From NCBI RefSeq assembly GCF_937880195.1, contig NZ_CALFLA010000003.1:24323-88322 (forward strand): a stretch of 64,000 nt of DNA. The letters run 5' to 3'. This document shows, piece after piece, positions 26,317 to 33,608 of the stretch. A model generated the notes under the pieces. It was not told where the DNA came from. It saw only the letters and a list, made by a program, of their open reading frames with translations, and did no database searches. Within the stretch, counting starts at the first letter, position 1, and every line of letters starts with the position of its first letter. The DNA is from an uncultured Blautia sp. Its GTDB lineage: Bacteria; Bacillota; Clostridia; Lachnospirales; Lachnospiraceae. The translations under genes and the position numbers were made by a program.

Positions 26317-28770
26317 TTATGCTTTTTCTGTTTTCAGCATAAACATCGGGGTTGGATTATAAAATTCATCCTTTTCCAGATAAATCCTGCTGCTGATCCC
26401 CAGATCCACATCAAACTTTTGAAGGTTCATGGCTCCCAGCGCTTCCAGATCCCAGGCGGGACGGCTGTAGGAGCTGATAGGAAGCTGACGTTTAATTTCC
26501 TCGCATTCCCGCATCATATCATCACCAATCTCCTGATGCGCATGATTTTCCGGGAGAACGGACATATCTGTAAAATCGCTCATTCCATAATTTGCATCAA
26601 AATTTAAAAGCGTTCCGCCTGGTTTCAGCACCCGGATCCATTCCTTATATGCCCGCCGTACGTCCGGCAGCGTCCAGGTAAGATTACGGGAAACAATAAG
26701 GTCAAAGCTGTCTGATGAAAAATCCAGATTTTCTGCATCCATAACCATAAATCTGCAGTCCGCGTTTTCCTCTCTGGCAAGTTTCTTTGCATTTTCAATC
26801 ATATCCGGGGTCAGATCCACTCCTGTAACCTGATGTCCCTCCTGTGCAAGAAGCACGGAGAAGAAACCTGCCCCACATCCAACGTCAAGAATGCTCAGCT
26901 TCTTTCCTTTTGGAATCCGTCCTCTTATCTCACAAAGCCATCTCTCTGCCATAGGGCTGTGCAGCTCTGCTCTCTTATGCTCAAGAAAATCTCCGCTTCT
27001 CTTTTCCCAGTAATGGACAATCCTCTCCTTACGTTCATCATAAGGATTTACGATCCGCCCGTAAGCGATCATAGGGCCGTTTTCCAAAACCTGCAGCGTT
27101 CCTGTCTGATAAAGGATCACCCCGTCTTTCTCTGCAGTGCAAAGCTCCAGAAGATTTCCCTCATAACCCCGTACTTCTCCCAGGATATCGCCCTCCCGGA
27201 TCATATCTCCGGCTTTTTTAAAGGGATACCAAAGTCCGTTCTGAGAAGCGTCCTGATAGCAGATATCAGTTACTTCCAGAGGATAATATGTTCTGTAATC
27301 TTTCTGTCCCTGATAAATTCCCAGATGGCAGAGAATGTTCCTCACGTCCCGTCTGGTAGAACGTACCTCTTCCTCTGTCCAGGCTCCCATGCCTCCCCGC
27401 TCAATGAGAATACTTGGAATCCCTGTGGAAGCCGCATAATTATATGCGCCTCCAGAAGATACGTTTGAACGGACCATGTAGGGAACATCCACCTGCTCCG
27501 CCATTCTTCTTGATTCTCTCACTGTCTCCTCAGAAGCCATTCCGGCATAGTAAACATAAGGAGTAAGCTGTTCATAATCATCTCCGCTGTGAAGGTCAAT
27601 ATAGTAGTCCACAGCCGGAAGCACCTCTTTTGAAAACGCCCATGCCAGACGTTCCATCTCTGTTCCTTTTGGATTTCCCGGAAATACTCTATTCAGGTTT
27701 TTCTGATCGGTAAGACCCAGACTTCCCTTTCTCTTTTCAAAAGCCGGAAGATTCATCACCTTAACAAGGATCACCGTGCCTGCCACCTTATGGATCTTCA
27801 GCTTATGGCTCAGTTCTATGGCCGCCTGGATCCCCACATACTCTCCGGCATGGACGCCTGCTGTGATCAAGATTGTCTTTCCTGGTTTTTTCCCATGAAA
27901 AACTGCAGCAGGAAGCATAAATTCTCCCTCTGCCAGCGAAAGCTCTCCCTGCCATACTTCTCCCGGAGCAGCCTTTGCTCCCCACTGGCAGAAATCTTCC
28001 CTCTTTTTTCCTTCCAGAAGAAAAACAGGAGTAGATCCGTTATTTACGATTTCTTCCTCCGTCCATACTTCCTTCCAAACCTCTTTGTCACAGGATGTAT
28101 CTGTAAATCCGGCCTGTTCCATAGCGGCCAGATCCCAGAGGGGCCGTTTCTGCCTGCTTAAAGGAACTTGTCTTGCAATGGCTTCCATCCGTTCTGTATC
28201 TGTTCCCGCATAATAATCTTCAATATTTTCTGCCTCTGTCCTGCGCCTGTCTTCCTCGTAACCGCTTCTCTTTTTTTCATCATAAAGATGGCCGTACCAG
28301 TCCGCGTCAAAATTCCACATAACGCCGCCTGGCTTCAGCACACGATACCACTCCCGATATGCCTGGGCCGGATCTGGAAGATTCCAGGTCACGTTTCTGG
28401 AAAATACTGCGTCAAAGGTTTTATCCAAAAACTCCAGCTTCTGGGCGTCGCTGATCCCCCATTTAATCTTTTCTTCCAATTCCCCGGCATTGCTTCGAGC
28501 TTCTTTCAGCATCTCCTCTGTCATGTCCACAGCCGTTACCTGACAGCCTGCTTCTGCAAGGAGAATGGCAAAAAATCCCGATCCTGTTCCTACGTCCAGA
28601 ACCTTAAGTTCTTTTGTTTCTCTATCTGGAAACACCTCTCTGAGAAGAGAAACCAATTTTGTCTTCCACATTTCTCTTCGCGCGTCTGCCATTTCCTGCT
28701 GATTATATTCAGAATAGCCTCTGGCCCGGTCTGTCCAGTAGGCCTTAATTTCCTCTTTTAATGTATTCAT
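26317..28770 (-). CDS. Three-domain protein: methyltransferase, M14 AstE/AspA-type deacylase, methyltransferase
   Basis: One 817-residue reading frame with three enzyme domains. Residues 1-250: class I SAM methyltransferase (LDVGTGSGFF at about 58, then SRNVTWNLPD and RVLKPGG). Residues about 280-575: zinc deacylase of the succinylglutamate desuccinylase/aspartoacylase group, with HAGE (307-310), DLH (392-394), catalytic Glu in LIERGG (457), and the usual C-terminal beta barrel. Residues 578-817: a second methyltransferase (LDVGCGAGFF at about 628, SRNLTWTLPD), clearly a relative of the first. The ATG at 28770 follows GGCGGAAAAG. The order suggests modification of one small molecule by deacylation and two methylations; the substrate is unknown. 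Stand-alone, with no neighbour in the same pathway. Confidence 0.85.
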   Translation of the reverse strand: MNTLKEEIKAYWTDRARGYSEYNQQEMADARREMWKTKLVSLLREVFPDRETKELKVLDVGTGSGFFAILLAEAGCQVTAVDMTEEMLKEARSNAGELEEKIKWGISDAQKLEFLDKTFDAVFSRNVTWNLPDPAQAYREWYRVLKPGGVMWNFDADWYGHLYDEKKRSGYEEDRRRTEAENIEDYYAGTDTERMEAIARQVPLSRQKRPLWDLAAMEQAGFTDTSCDKEVWKEVWTEEEIVNNGSTPVFLLEGKKREDFCQWGAKAAPGEVWQGELSLAEGEFMLPAAVFHGKKPGKTILITAGVHAGEYVGIQAAIELSHKLKIHKVAGTVILVKVMNLPAFEKRKGSLGLTDQKNLNRVFPGNPKGTEMERLAWAFSKEVLPAVDYYIDLHSGDDYEQLTPYVYYAGMASEETVRESRRMAEQVDVPYMVRSNVSSGGAYNYAASTGIPSILIERGGMGAWTEEEVRSTRRDVRNILCHLGIYQGQKDYRTYYPLEVTDICYQDASQNGLWYPFKKAGDMIREGDILGEVRGYEGNLLELCTAEKDGVILYQTGTLQVLENGPMIAYGRIVNPYDERKERIVHYWEKRSGDFLEHKRAELHSPMAERWLCEIRGRIPKGKKLSILDVGCGAGFFSVLLAQEGHQVTGVDLTPDMIENAKKLAREENADCRFMVMDAENLDFSSDSFDLIVSRNLTWTLPDVRRAYKEWIRVLKPGGTLLNFDANYGMSDFTDMSVLPENHAHQEIGDDMMRECEEIKRQLPISSYSRPAWDLEALGAMNLQKFDVDLGISSRIYLEKDEFYNPTPMFMLKTEKA

Positions 28771-28803
28771 TTTCTTTTCCGCCTTTCCGCATATTTTATT
28801 ATT

Positions 28804-28852
28804 ATATAAAAAAAGAAATCCCTGCCGCAAGCCTCCGGGGGGGATTTCTTTT
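28804..28852 (-). terminator. Terminator of the glycolipid operon
   Basis: AAAAGAAATCCC (28811-28822) pairs with GGGATTTCTTTT (28841-28852); the minus-strand tail is a run of T. A TATAAT just after it (minus strand) is the likely -10 for the three-domain gene. Confidence 0.75.
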
Positions 28853-28864
28853 ATGATTCTTCTT

Positions 28865-29989
28865 TTATTTCTGTTTCCTTTTCTTAATCTCACTGCTGAT
28901 AAAATCATACAGCTCCTCCACTGCTTGGCCGTGGATCTGTTTTTTCTGCTTTTCCATCATCTCCCAGGCGGCTTCTCTGTCGTTCATAAGACTGACTCCC
29001 TTTTCCACCTGTCCTTTCAAGGTCATGGCCGACCAGCTCATGCCCGCTTTTACAAAAAATTTCCGGTTCACTGTCTCACATCCGGGAATAGGAGCCGTAT
29101 GGATCATAGGAATCCCGGCCACCGCCGCCTCTGTAGAGGTCAGACCTCCCGGTTTTGTAAAAAGAACGTCGCAGGCTTTTAAATACAAAGGCATCTGTGT
29201 GGTAAATCCAAGGATCTGTACTCTGTCTTCTCCTGAAAATCTTTTTTTCAGCTTCTGCTCTGCCTTTTGGTTGCTTCCGCAGATCACAAGGATCTTTTCA
29301 TCCACAGTTTCCTCCAGAAGTTTTTCCACAAGCTCCTGAAGATCCCCTGCTCCCATACTGCCTCCTGCCGCCAGAAAATATTTCCCCTGCTGATCCAGTC
29401 CCAATTTCTCTCTGGCAGCTTCCCGGCTTATCTTTCTGCGGCAACTCTTTGCCACAGGAATCCCAAAAGTAAGAAGTTTTTCTTCAGGAATGCCTCTTTT
29501 TATACAGGATTTTTTCATTGCTTCATGGGCAAGCACATAATAATCGCAGTCTGTTTCCTCCCAGAAGGGAATACAGGTATAATCTGTCATTACTGCTACT
29601 GTAAGGGGCAGCTTCATCCCCTTGCTTTTCATATAGGTAATGGTTTCTGCCGGATAAAGATGAGGCATCACCAGAACGTCTACCGGATGCTCCCTGAGAT
29701 AACTGTCCAGATACTTCGCCATTCTTCCGTTCACATAATAGACCGGAGATTTCCTCGTCAGACGGCTGATCACCATCCCCAGCTTATATACAAGCCCAAA
29801 AAGTCTGGGAGTTTTCTTAACGATCTGCACATAGCCGTCTCCTACCAGCCTGGATACCCCTTCTCCTGCCAGGCAGAGATAGTCCAGCACATAGGCTTCA
29901 TCTCCTCTTTCGTGCATTTCTTCTGCAATGGCTCTGGCGGCGGAATTATGTCCCCCTCCTGTATTGCAGGATAAAATCAGCGCTTTCAT
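28865..29989 (-). CDS. MGDG-synthase-type glycosyltransferase (diacylglycerol glucosyltransferase-like)
   Basis: A 374-residue GT28-like enzyme that transfers a sugar to diacylglycerol to make membrane glycolipid. The MGDG synthase signature ILSCNTGGGHNSAARAI opens the protein. The C-terminal nucleotide-sugar domain has GGSMGAGDLQELVEKLLEE and KPGGLTSTEAAVAGIPMI. It is likely a peripheral membrane protein at the cytosolic face. The start overlaps the PlsY-like gene (ATGA), which links glycolipid and phospholipid synthesis. Confidence 0.88.
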   Translation of the reverse strand: MKALILSCNTGGGHNSAARAIAEEMHERGDEAYVLDYLCLAGEGVSRLVGDGYVQIVKKTPRLFGLVYKLGMVISRLTRKSPVYYVNGRMAKYLDSYLREHPVDVLVMPHLYPAETITYMKSKGMKLPLTVAVMTDYTCIPFWEETDCDYYVLAHEAMKKSCIKRGIPEEKLLTFGIPVAKSCRRKISREAAREKLGLDQQGKYFLAAGGSMGAGDLQELVEKLLEETVDEKILVICGSNQKAEQKLKKRFSGEDRVQILGFTTQMPLYLKACDVLFTKPGGLTSTEAAVAGIPMIHTAPIPGCETVNRKFFVKAGMSWSAMTLKGQVEKGVSLMNDREAAWEMMEKQKKQIHGQAVEELYDFISSEIKKRKQK

Positions 29990-30594
29990 TCAAGCCTCCA
30001 TTCTCCGCTTTCTCTATATGCGGCCTTTGCTTTGAGACAATGCTTATGGATCACAATGACCGATATCAGAAGACAGCCTGCAAGAATACTTTTCTGCCGG
30101 ATAAAACCCAGACAGGTAAGAGTAAACGCAAGAAAAGCATATATGCTTTTTCTGGTATTTGATCTCATAGGAACCACAGCAACAAATAACAGATACCAGA
30201 AGATCAAAAAGGCAAGAGGCTTCCAAACCGGAAGAAGTCCGATCAGCACGCCGAAAGTAACTGCAATAGCCTTCCCTCCGTGTCCTTTTTGAAAAAAAGA
30301 ATAGGCATGTCCCAATACCGGGGCCGCCATAACAAAAGCAAATCCCCAGGCGTCCATTCCCAGCCTTTCCCCACAAAGCCATACAGGAAACGCCCCCTTA
30401 AAAAGGTCAAGAAGCAGAACAAGAACGCCGCAGAAGGCCCCTCCGCAGGCAAAAGCATTAAAGGTTCCCGGATTTCCGTCCGTAGAATCTTTTTCTACGT
30501 CCACGCCCTTCAAAACCAAAGGGACAATCCTTCCAAACAGCATACTTCCAGTCAGATATCCCAAGATCGTATAAAATAAATATCCGTACTTCAT
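29986..30594 (-). CDS. PlsY-like glycerol-3-phosphate acyltransferase
   Basis: 202 residues, multi-pass. PlsY motifs are present: GSMLFGRIV, the second motif as STDGNPGTFNAF, DLFKGAFPVWL, and GHAYSFFQKGHGGKAIA. PlsY uses acyl phosphate to acylate glycerol-3-phosphate, the first step of phospholipid synthesis. The second motif differs from the common SGNPGATN form, so this may be a paralogue with its own acceptor. It is coupled to the glycosyltransferase by a 4-nt overlap. Confidence 0.82.
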   Translation of the reverse strand: MKYGYLFYTILGYLTGSMLFGRIVPLVLKGVDVEKDSTDGNPGTFNAFACGGAFCGVLVLLLDLFKGAFPVWLCGERLGMDAWGFAFVMAAPVLGHAYSFFQKGHGGKAIAVTFGVLIGLLPVWKPLAFLIFWYLLFVAVVPMRSNTRKSIYAFLAFTLTCLGFIRQKSILAGCLLISVIVIHKHCLKAKAAYRESGEWRLE

Positions 30595-30649
30595 TTTTAC
30601 ATCCTTTACAAAACAGCAATTTTATCAGTTATCCACAAGGTGCATATGT

Positions 30650-31552
30650 TTACAGGATCATACTCCACAAACATATAGTCGGAAGCGACAATAAGGTGGA
30701 AAAGATCACCATTTTTGTTGCAAAAGGGGCATCCACCTCATACTTTTCCGCCAAAATACTGGTTGTGGCTCCTGCAGGCATGGCTGCAAGGAGAACACAG
30801 ATCCCAAAAGCGTTTCTGTCAAGAGGAAGAAACCTGCATACAAAATAAACTGCGGCCGGAATCACGATCAATCTGTGAAACGTAAATTTTGCCACTGTCA
30901 CGTCCCAAAATTCTTTCAGATCAATGTCTGCAAGTATCATTCCTACTACCATCATAGACATGGCGGTATTGCAGTTTCCTATGGCATCCACAGCTCCGGC
31001 GATCCCCTCCGGCAGCTTCCAGCCTGTAAGCATCATCACAAGACCTAAACCGCTCATTACAATACAGGGATGGGTCAGAACCTTCTGCACCGTAGCTTTC
31101 CGGTTAGCGCTTCCGGTAAATACGGCAAGGCCAGAAGTCCACATCATAATCCTCTGGGGAATCAGATAAATACTTGCCAATACAAGTCCCTGGGCGCCAT
31201 AGATCCCTTCTGCAATGGGATTTCCCAGAAATCCTGCGTTGGAACAGATGGTTCCATACCTGAGGCACTTGTTTCGCCCCTCCGGCTCTTTTCGAAATAC
31301 CAGCCTTCCGTACGCTACGCAAAAAGCCTGAATCCCCAAAGAAACTGCAAACACCTCCAAATAATAAACAAGCCTGCCCTCTACAGGACTGCTCATAAAA
31401 GCATGGAGGATATTGCAGGGCAGTATCACATAGATCACAAGATCGTTCATATTCTTCTGTCCCTGAGGGCCAATAAGTCCCAGACGTTTTACCCCAAAGC
31501 CTACCAACACCAGCAGAAAAATGGTTACCTGCAGCGTTAGAATCTTTTCCAT
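30650..31552 (-). CDS. AEC family transporter (auxin efflux carrier type)
   Basis: A 300-residue membrane protein with about ten hydrophobic segments. The opening LTLQVTIFLLVLVGFGVKRL and the central SNAGFLGNPIAEGIYG match the membrane transport protein/AEC family, members of which export or import organic acids. The late AAMPAGATTSILAEKY is also typical. Substrate unknown. A single gene, divergent from the MATE gene. Confidence 0.88.
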   Translation of the reverse strand: MEKILTLQVTIFLLVLVGFGVKRLGLIGPQGQKNMNDLVIYVILPCNILHAFMSSPVEGRLVYYLEVFAVSLGIQAFCVAYGRLVFRKEPEGRNKCLRYGTICSNAGFLGNPIAEGIYGAQGLVLASIYLIPQRIMMWTSGLAVFTGSANRKATVQKVLTHPCIVMSGLGLVMMLTGWKLPEGIAGAVDAIGNCNTAMSMMVVGMILADIDLKEFWDVTVAKFTFHRLIVIPAAVYFVCRFLPLDRNAFGICVLLAAMPAGATTSILAEKYEVDAPFATKMVIFSTLLSLPTICLWSMIL

Positions 31553-31631
31553 AATAATCCTCTTTTCCTATTTTATGTGAAACAGTTTATCACATCCCCA
31601 AAAAGGGCGCAAGAAAAAGCAGATTTTGCAC

Positions 31632-31660
31632 TTGACTGAGACTTTTCTCCATGATAGAAT
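31632..31660 (+). promoter_or_regulatory. Promoter of the MATE leader transcript
   Basis: TTGACT (31632-31637), 17 bp, TAGAAT (31655-31660). The start would be near 31667, giving a leader of about 100 nt. Confidence 0.6.
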
Positions 31661-31709
31661 ATGCTTTGTCCAAAATACAGTGTGGACTTTTTTGGTAATG
31701 CCACTTTTC

Positions 31710-31751
31710 GCCACACAATTACCTTTCGGTAATTGTGTGGCTTATTTTTTT
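31710..31751 (+). terminator. Leader terminator (attenuator) before the MATE gene
   Basis: A perfect 14-bp stem (31710-31723 with 31728-31741) with TTTC loop is followed by CTTATTTTTTT and lies between the promoter and the ribosome site. Upstream leader segments TGTGG (31681-31685) and GGTAAT (31694-31699) match parts of the stem and could form an alternative structure. Confidence 0.7.
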
Positions 31752-31766
31752 GCCCGGAGGTATGAA

Positions 31767-33110
31767 ATGAACGAAACATTTATGAAAGAAAAACCTGTTT
31801 TTCCATTGATCATGTCCATGGCGCTTCCCATGGTGATCTCTATGCTGGTTAATTCTCTCTATAACATAGTAGACAGTTTTTTTGTAGCTCAGATCAGCGA
31901 AGACGCCATGACAGCCCTTTCTCTTGTATATCCTGTCCAAAACTTTGTCAACGCTATAGCTATCGGCTTCGGCGTGGGGATCAGCTCCCAGATCTCCCTC
32001 CATCTTGGCGCAGGTCACAGGCGCAGCGCAGACATGGCGGCAACACAGGGAACTGCTCTGTCCGTTATCCACGGACTTGTTATGACTGTTATCAGTATTT
32101 CCATCATGCCTTCCTTTCTCCGTTTATTCACCTCAGACAGCAGGGTAATCCAGCTTGGACTTAAGTATTCTGTGATCGTATTCTGCTTTTCTGTTATTGT
32201 GGGTTTAAATCTTGCCTTTGAAAAACTCTTTCAGGCTGTAGGAAGAATGAAATCTTCCATGATGGGAATGATCAGCGGCTGTATTGCTAATATTATCCTG
32301 GATCCCCTTCTGATCTTCGGCATCGGACCTTTTCCGGCCATGGGAATGGAAGGAGCAGCCCTGGCCACAGGACTTGGACAGGCTCTGAATCTGGTCATAT
32401 ACCTGATCGTCTACCATACCATGCCGACTCAGGTACGTCTGAGGAAAAGCTGTCTGAAGCCGGATCTTTCCATGAATAAAAAACTTTATTCGGTTGGTAT
32501 CCCGGCAATCCTGAACCTGGCTCTTCCCTCTCTTTTGATCTCTGTTCTGAACAGCATTCTTGCTGTTTATTCTCAGAGCTATGTAGTCATTCTTGGGATC
32601 TATTATAAACTGCAGACCTTCCTTTATCTTCCAGCCAGCGGGATCGTCCAGGGAATGCGGCCTGTGATCGGGTATAATTACGGAGCCGGAGAACAGAAAC
32701 GAGTCAGAAAGATATACATGGTTACTCTTACCATGACATGTGTGATCATGGTTCTGGGCACAGTTGTCTGCCTGGCAGTTCCAGGTTCCCTTATGGGAAT
32801 GTTTACGTCAAATGCCGATACCATCCTTGCGGGAAAATCTGCTCTTCGGATCATCAGCATCGGCTTTATCGTATCTTCCCTGTCTGTCACCGCCTGCGGC
32901 GCGCTGGAAGGACTTGGAAAAGGAACACCCTCTCTTCTGATCTCTCTGTGCAGGTACGTACTGATCATCATTCCTGCAGCCTTTTTGCTCAGCAAAAGTT
33001 TTGGGCCTTCCGGCGTATGGCATGCCTTCTGGATTGCTGAAGCAGTTACGGCTCTTGTGTCGTTCATGATCAGTAAAAAAGAAGTGCTTCAAAAAAAGAC
33101 TACCCTATGA
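31767..33110 (+). CDS. MATE family efflux transporter
   Basis: About 447 residues and twelve hydrophobic segments. ALPMVISMLVNSLYNIVDSF is the typical first helix of bacterial MATE pumps, and MRPVIGYNYGAGEQKRVRKI marks the second half. It would export drugs or metabolites in exchange for cations. The ATG at 31767 follows CGGAGG; an ATG five bases upstream is followed at once by a stop. Expression probably depends on read-through of the leader terminator. A second MATE gene lies at 55921. Confidence 0.92.
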   Translation: MNETFMKEKPVFPLIMSMALPMVISMLVNSLYNIVDSFFVAQISEDAMTALSLVYPVQNFVNAIAIGFGVGISSQISLHLGAGHRRSADMAATQGTALSVIHGLVMTVISISIMPSFLRLFTSDSRVIQLGLKYSVIVFCFSVIVGLNLAFEKLFQAVGRMKSSMMGMISGCIANIILDPLLIFGIGPFPAMGMEGAALATGLGQALNLVIYLIVYHTMPTQVRLRKSCLKPDLSMNKKLYSVGIPAILNLALPSLLISVLNSILAVYSQSYVVILGIYYKLQTFLYLPASGIVQGMRPVIGYNYGAGEQKRVRKIYMVTLTMTCVIMVLGTVVCLAVPGSLMGMFTSNADTILAGKSALRIISIGFIVSSLSVTACGALEGLGKGTPSLLISLCRYVLIIIPAAFLLSKSFGPSGVWHAFWIAEAVTALVSFMISKKEVLQKKTTL

Positions 33111-33116
33111 TCAATG

Positions 33117-33158
33117 AAAATCACTTTGCAGAACTTAACTATGCAGAGTGATTTTTTT
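33117..33158 (+). terminator. Terminator of the MATE gene
   Basis: AATCACT..TGCA pairs with TGCA.AGTGATT, followed by TTTTTTT. Confidence 0.8.
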
Positions 33159-33161
33159 ATC

Positions 33162-33191
33162 TTGACAAAATACCCCCATATGGTATATATT
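33162..33191 (+). promoter_or_regulatory. Promoter of the csoR-copA operon
   Basis: TTGACA (33162-33167) and TATATT (33186-33191), 18 bp apart (TATATA at 16 bp is an alternative), interleaved with the first CsoR-like operator. Confidence 0.65.
33170..33186 (+). promoter_or_regulatory. CsoR-type operator 1
   Basis: ATACCCCCATATGGTAT, a C/G-run palindrome with TA ends as bound by copper-sensing CsoR repressors, lies in the promoter spacer. Confidence 0.6.
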
Positions 33192-33202
33192 CTACTTACA
33201 GA

Positions 33203-33221
33203 TATACCCCTGTAGGGTATA
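33203..33221 (+). promoter_or_regulatory. CsoR-type operator 2
   Basis: TATACCCCTGTAGGGTATA, an almost perfect palindrome, sits just after the start of transcription, 33 bp after operator 1. Confidence 0.7.
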
Positions 33222-33284
33222 CGCATAATGAAAAACTTATTTTTCCGTTATATCCATATTTTACATCTCCAGGGAGGACAGCTT

Positions 33285-33590
33285 ATGACTGAAGAACGTT
33301 CCTGCGTCTGTGCCAAAAACACTTACCGCACTGAGGAAGAAAAAAAGAAACTTATTAACCGCATGAAACGTGTGGAAGGACAGATCAGGGGAATCATACG
33401 AATGGTAGAAAACGACGTCTACTGCAACGACATCCTGACCCAGTCGGCGGCAGCTAACGCTGCAATAAACGCCTTTAATAAAGAGCTTCTCTCAACCCAT
33501 ATACACACCTGCGTTGCCAGGGATATCCGTGAGGGAAAGGACGAAACCATTGACGAGCTTGTTGCTACTATGCAGAAGCTGATGAAATAA
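33285..33590 (+). CDS. csoR: CsoR-type copper-sensing repressor
   Basis: 101 residues of the metal-sensitive repressor (DUF156) fold: KKKLINRMKRVEGQIRGIIR, then the copper ligands in VYCNDI and THIHTCV (Cys, His, Cys). Copper(I) binding releases it from DNA. The N-terminus has an extra CVC. The ATG at 33285 follows GGGAGG. Two matching operators upstream and copA downstream (18-bp gap) support a self-regulated copper operon. Confidence 0.9.
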   Translation: MTEERSCVCAKNTYRTEEEKKKLINRMKRVEGQIRGIIRMVENDVYCNDILTQSAAANAAINAFNKELLSTHIHTCVARDIREGKDETIDELVATMQKLMK

Positions 33591-33608
33591 TAAGATAGGA
33601 GGGATCTG

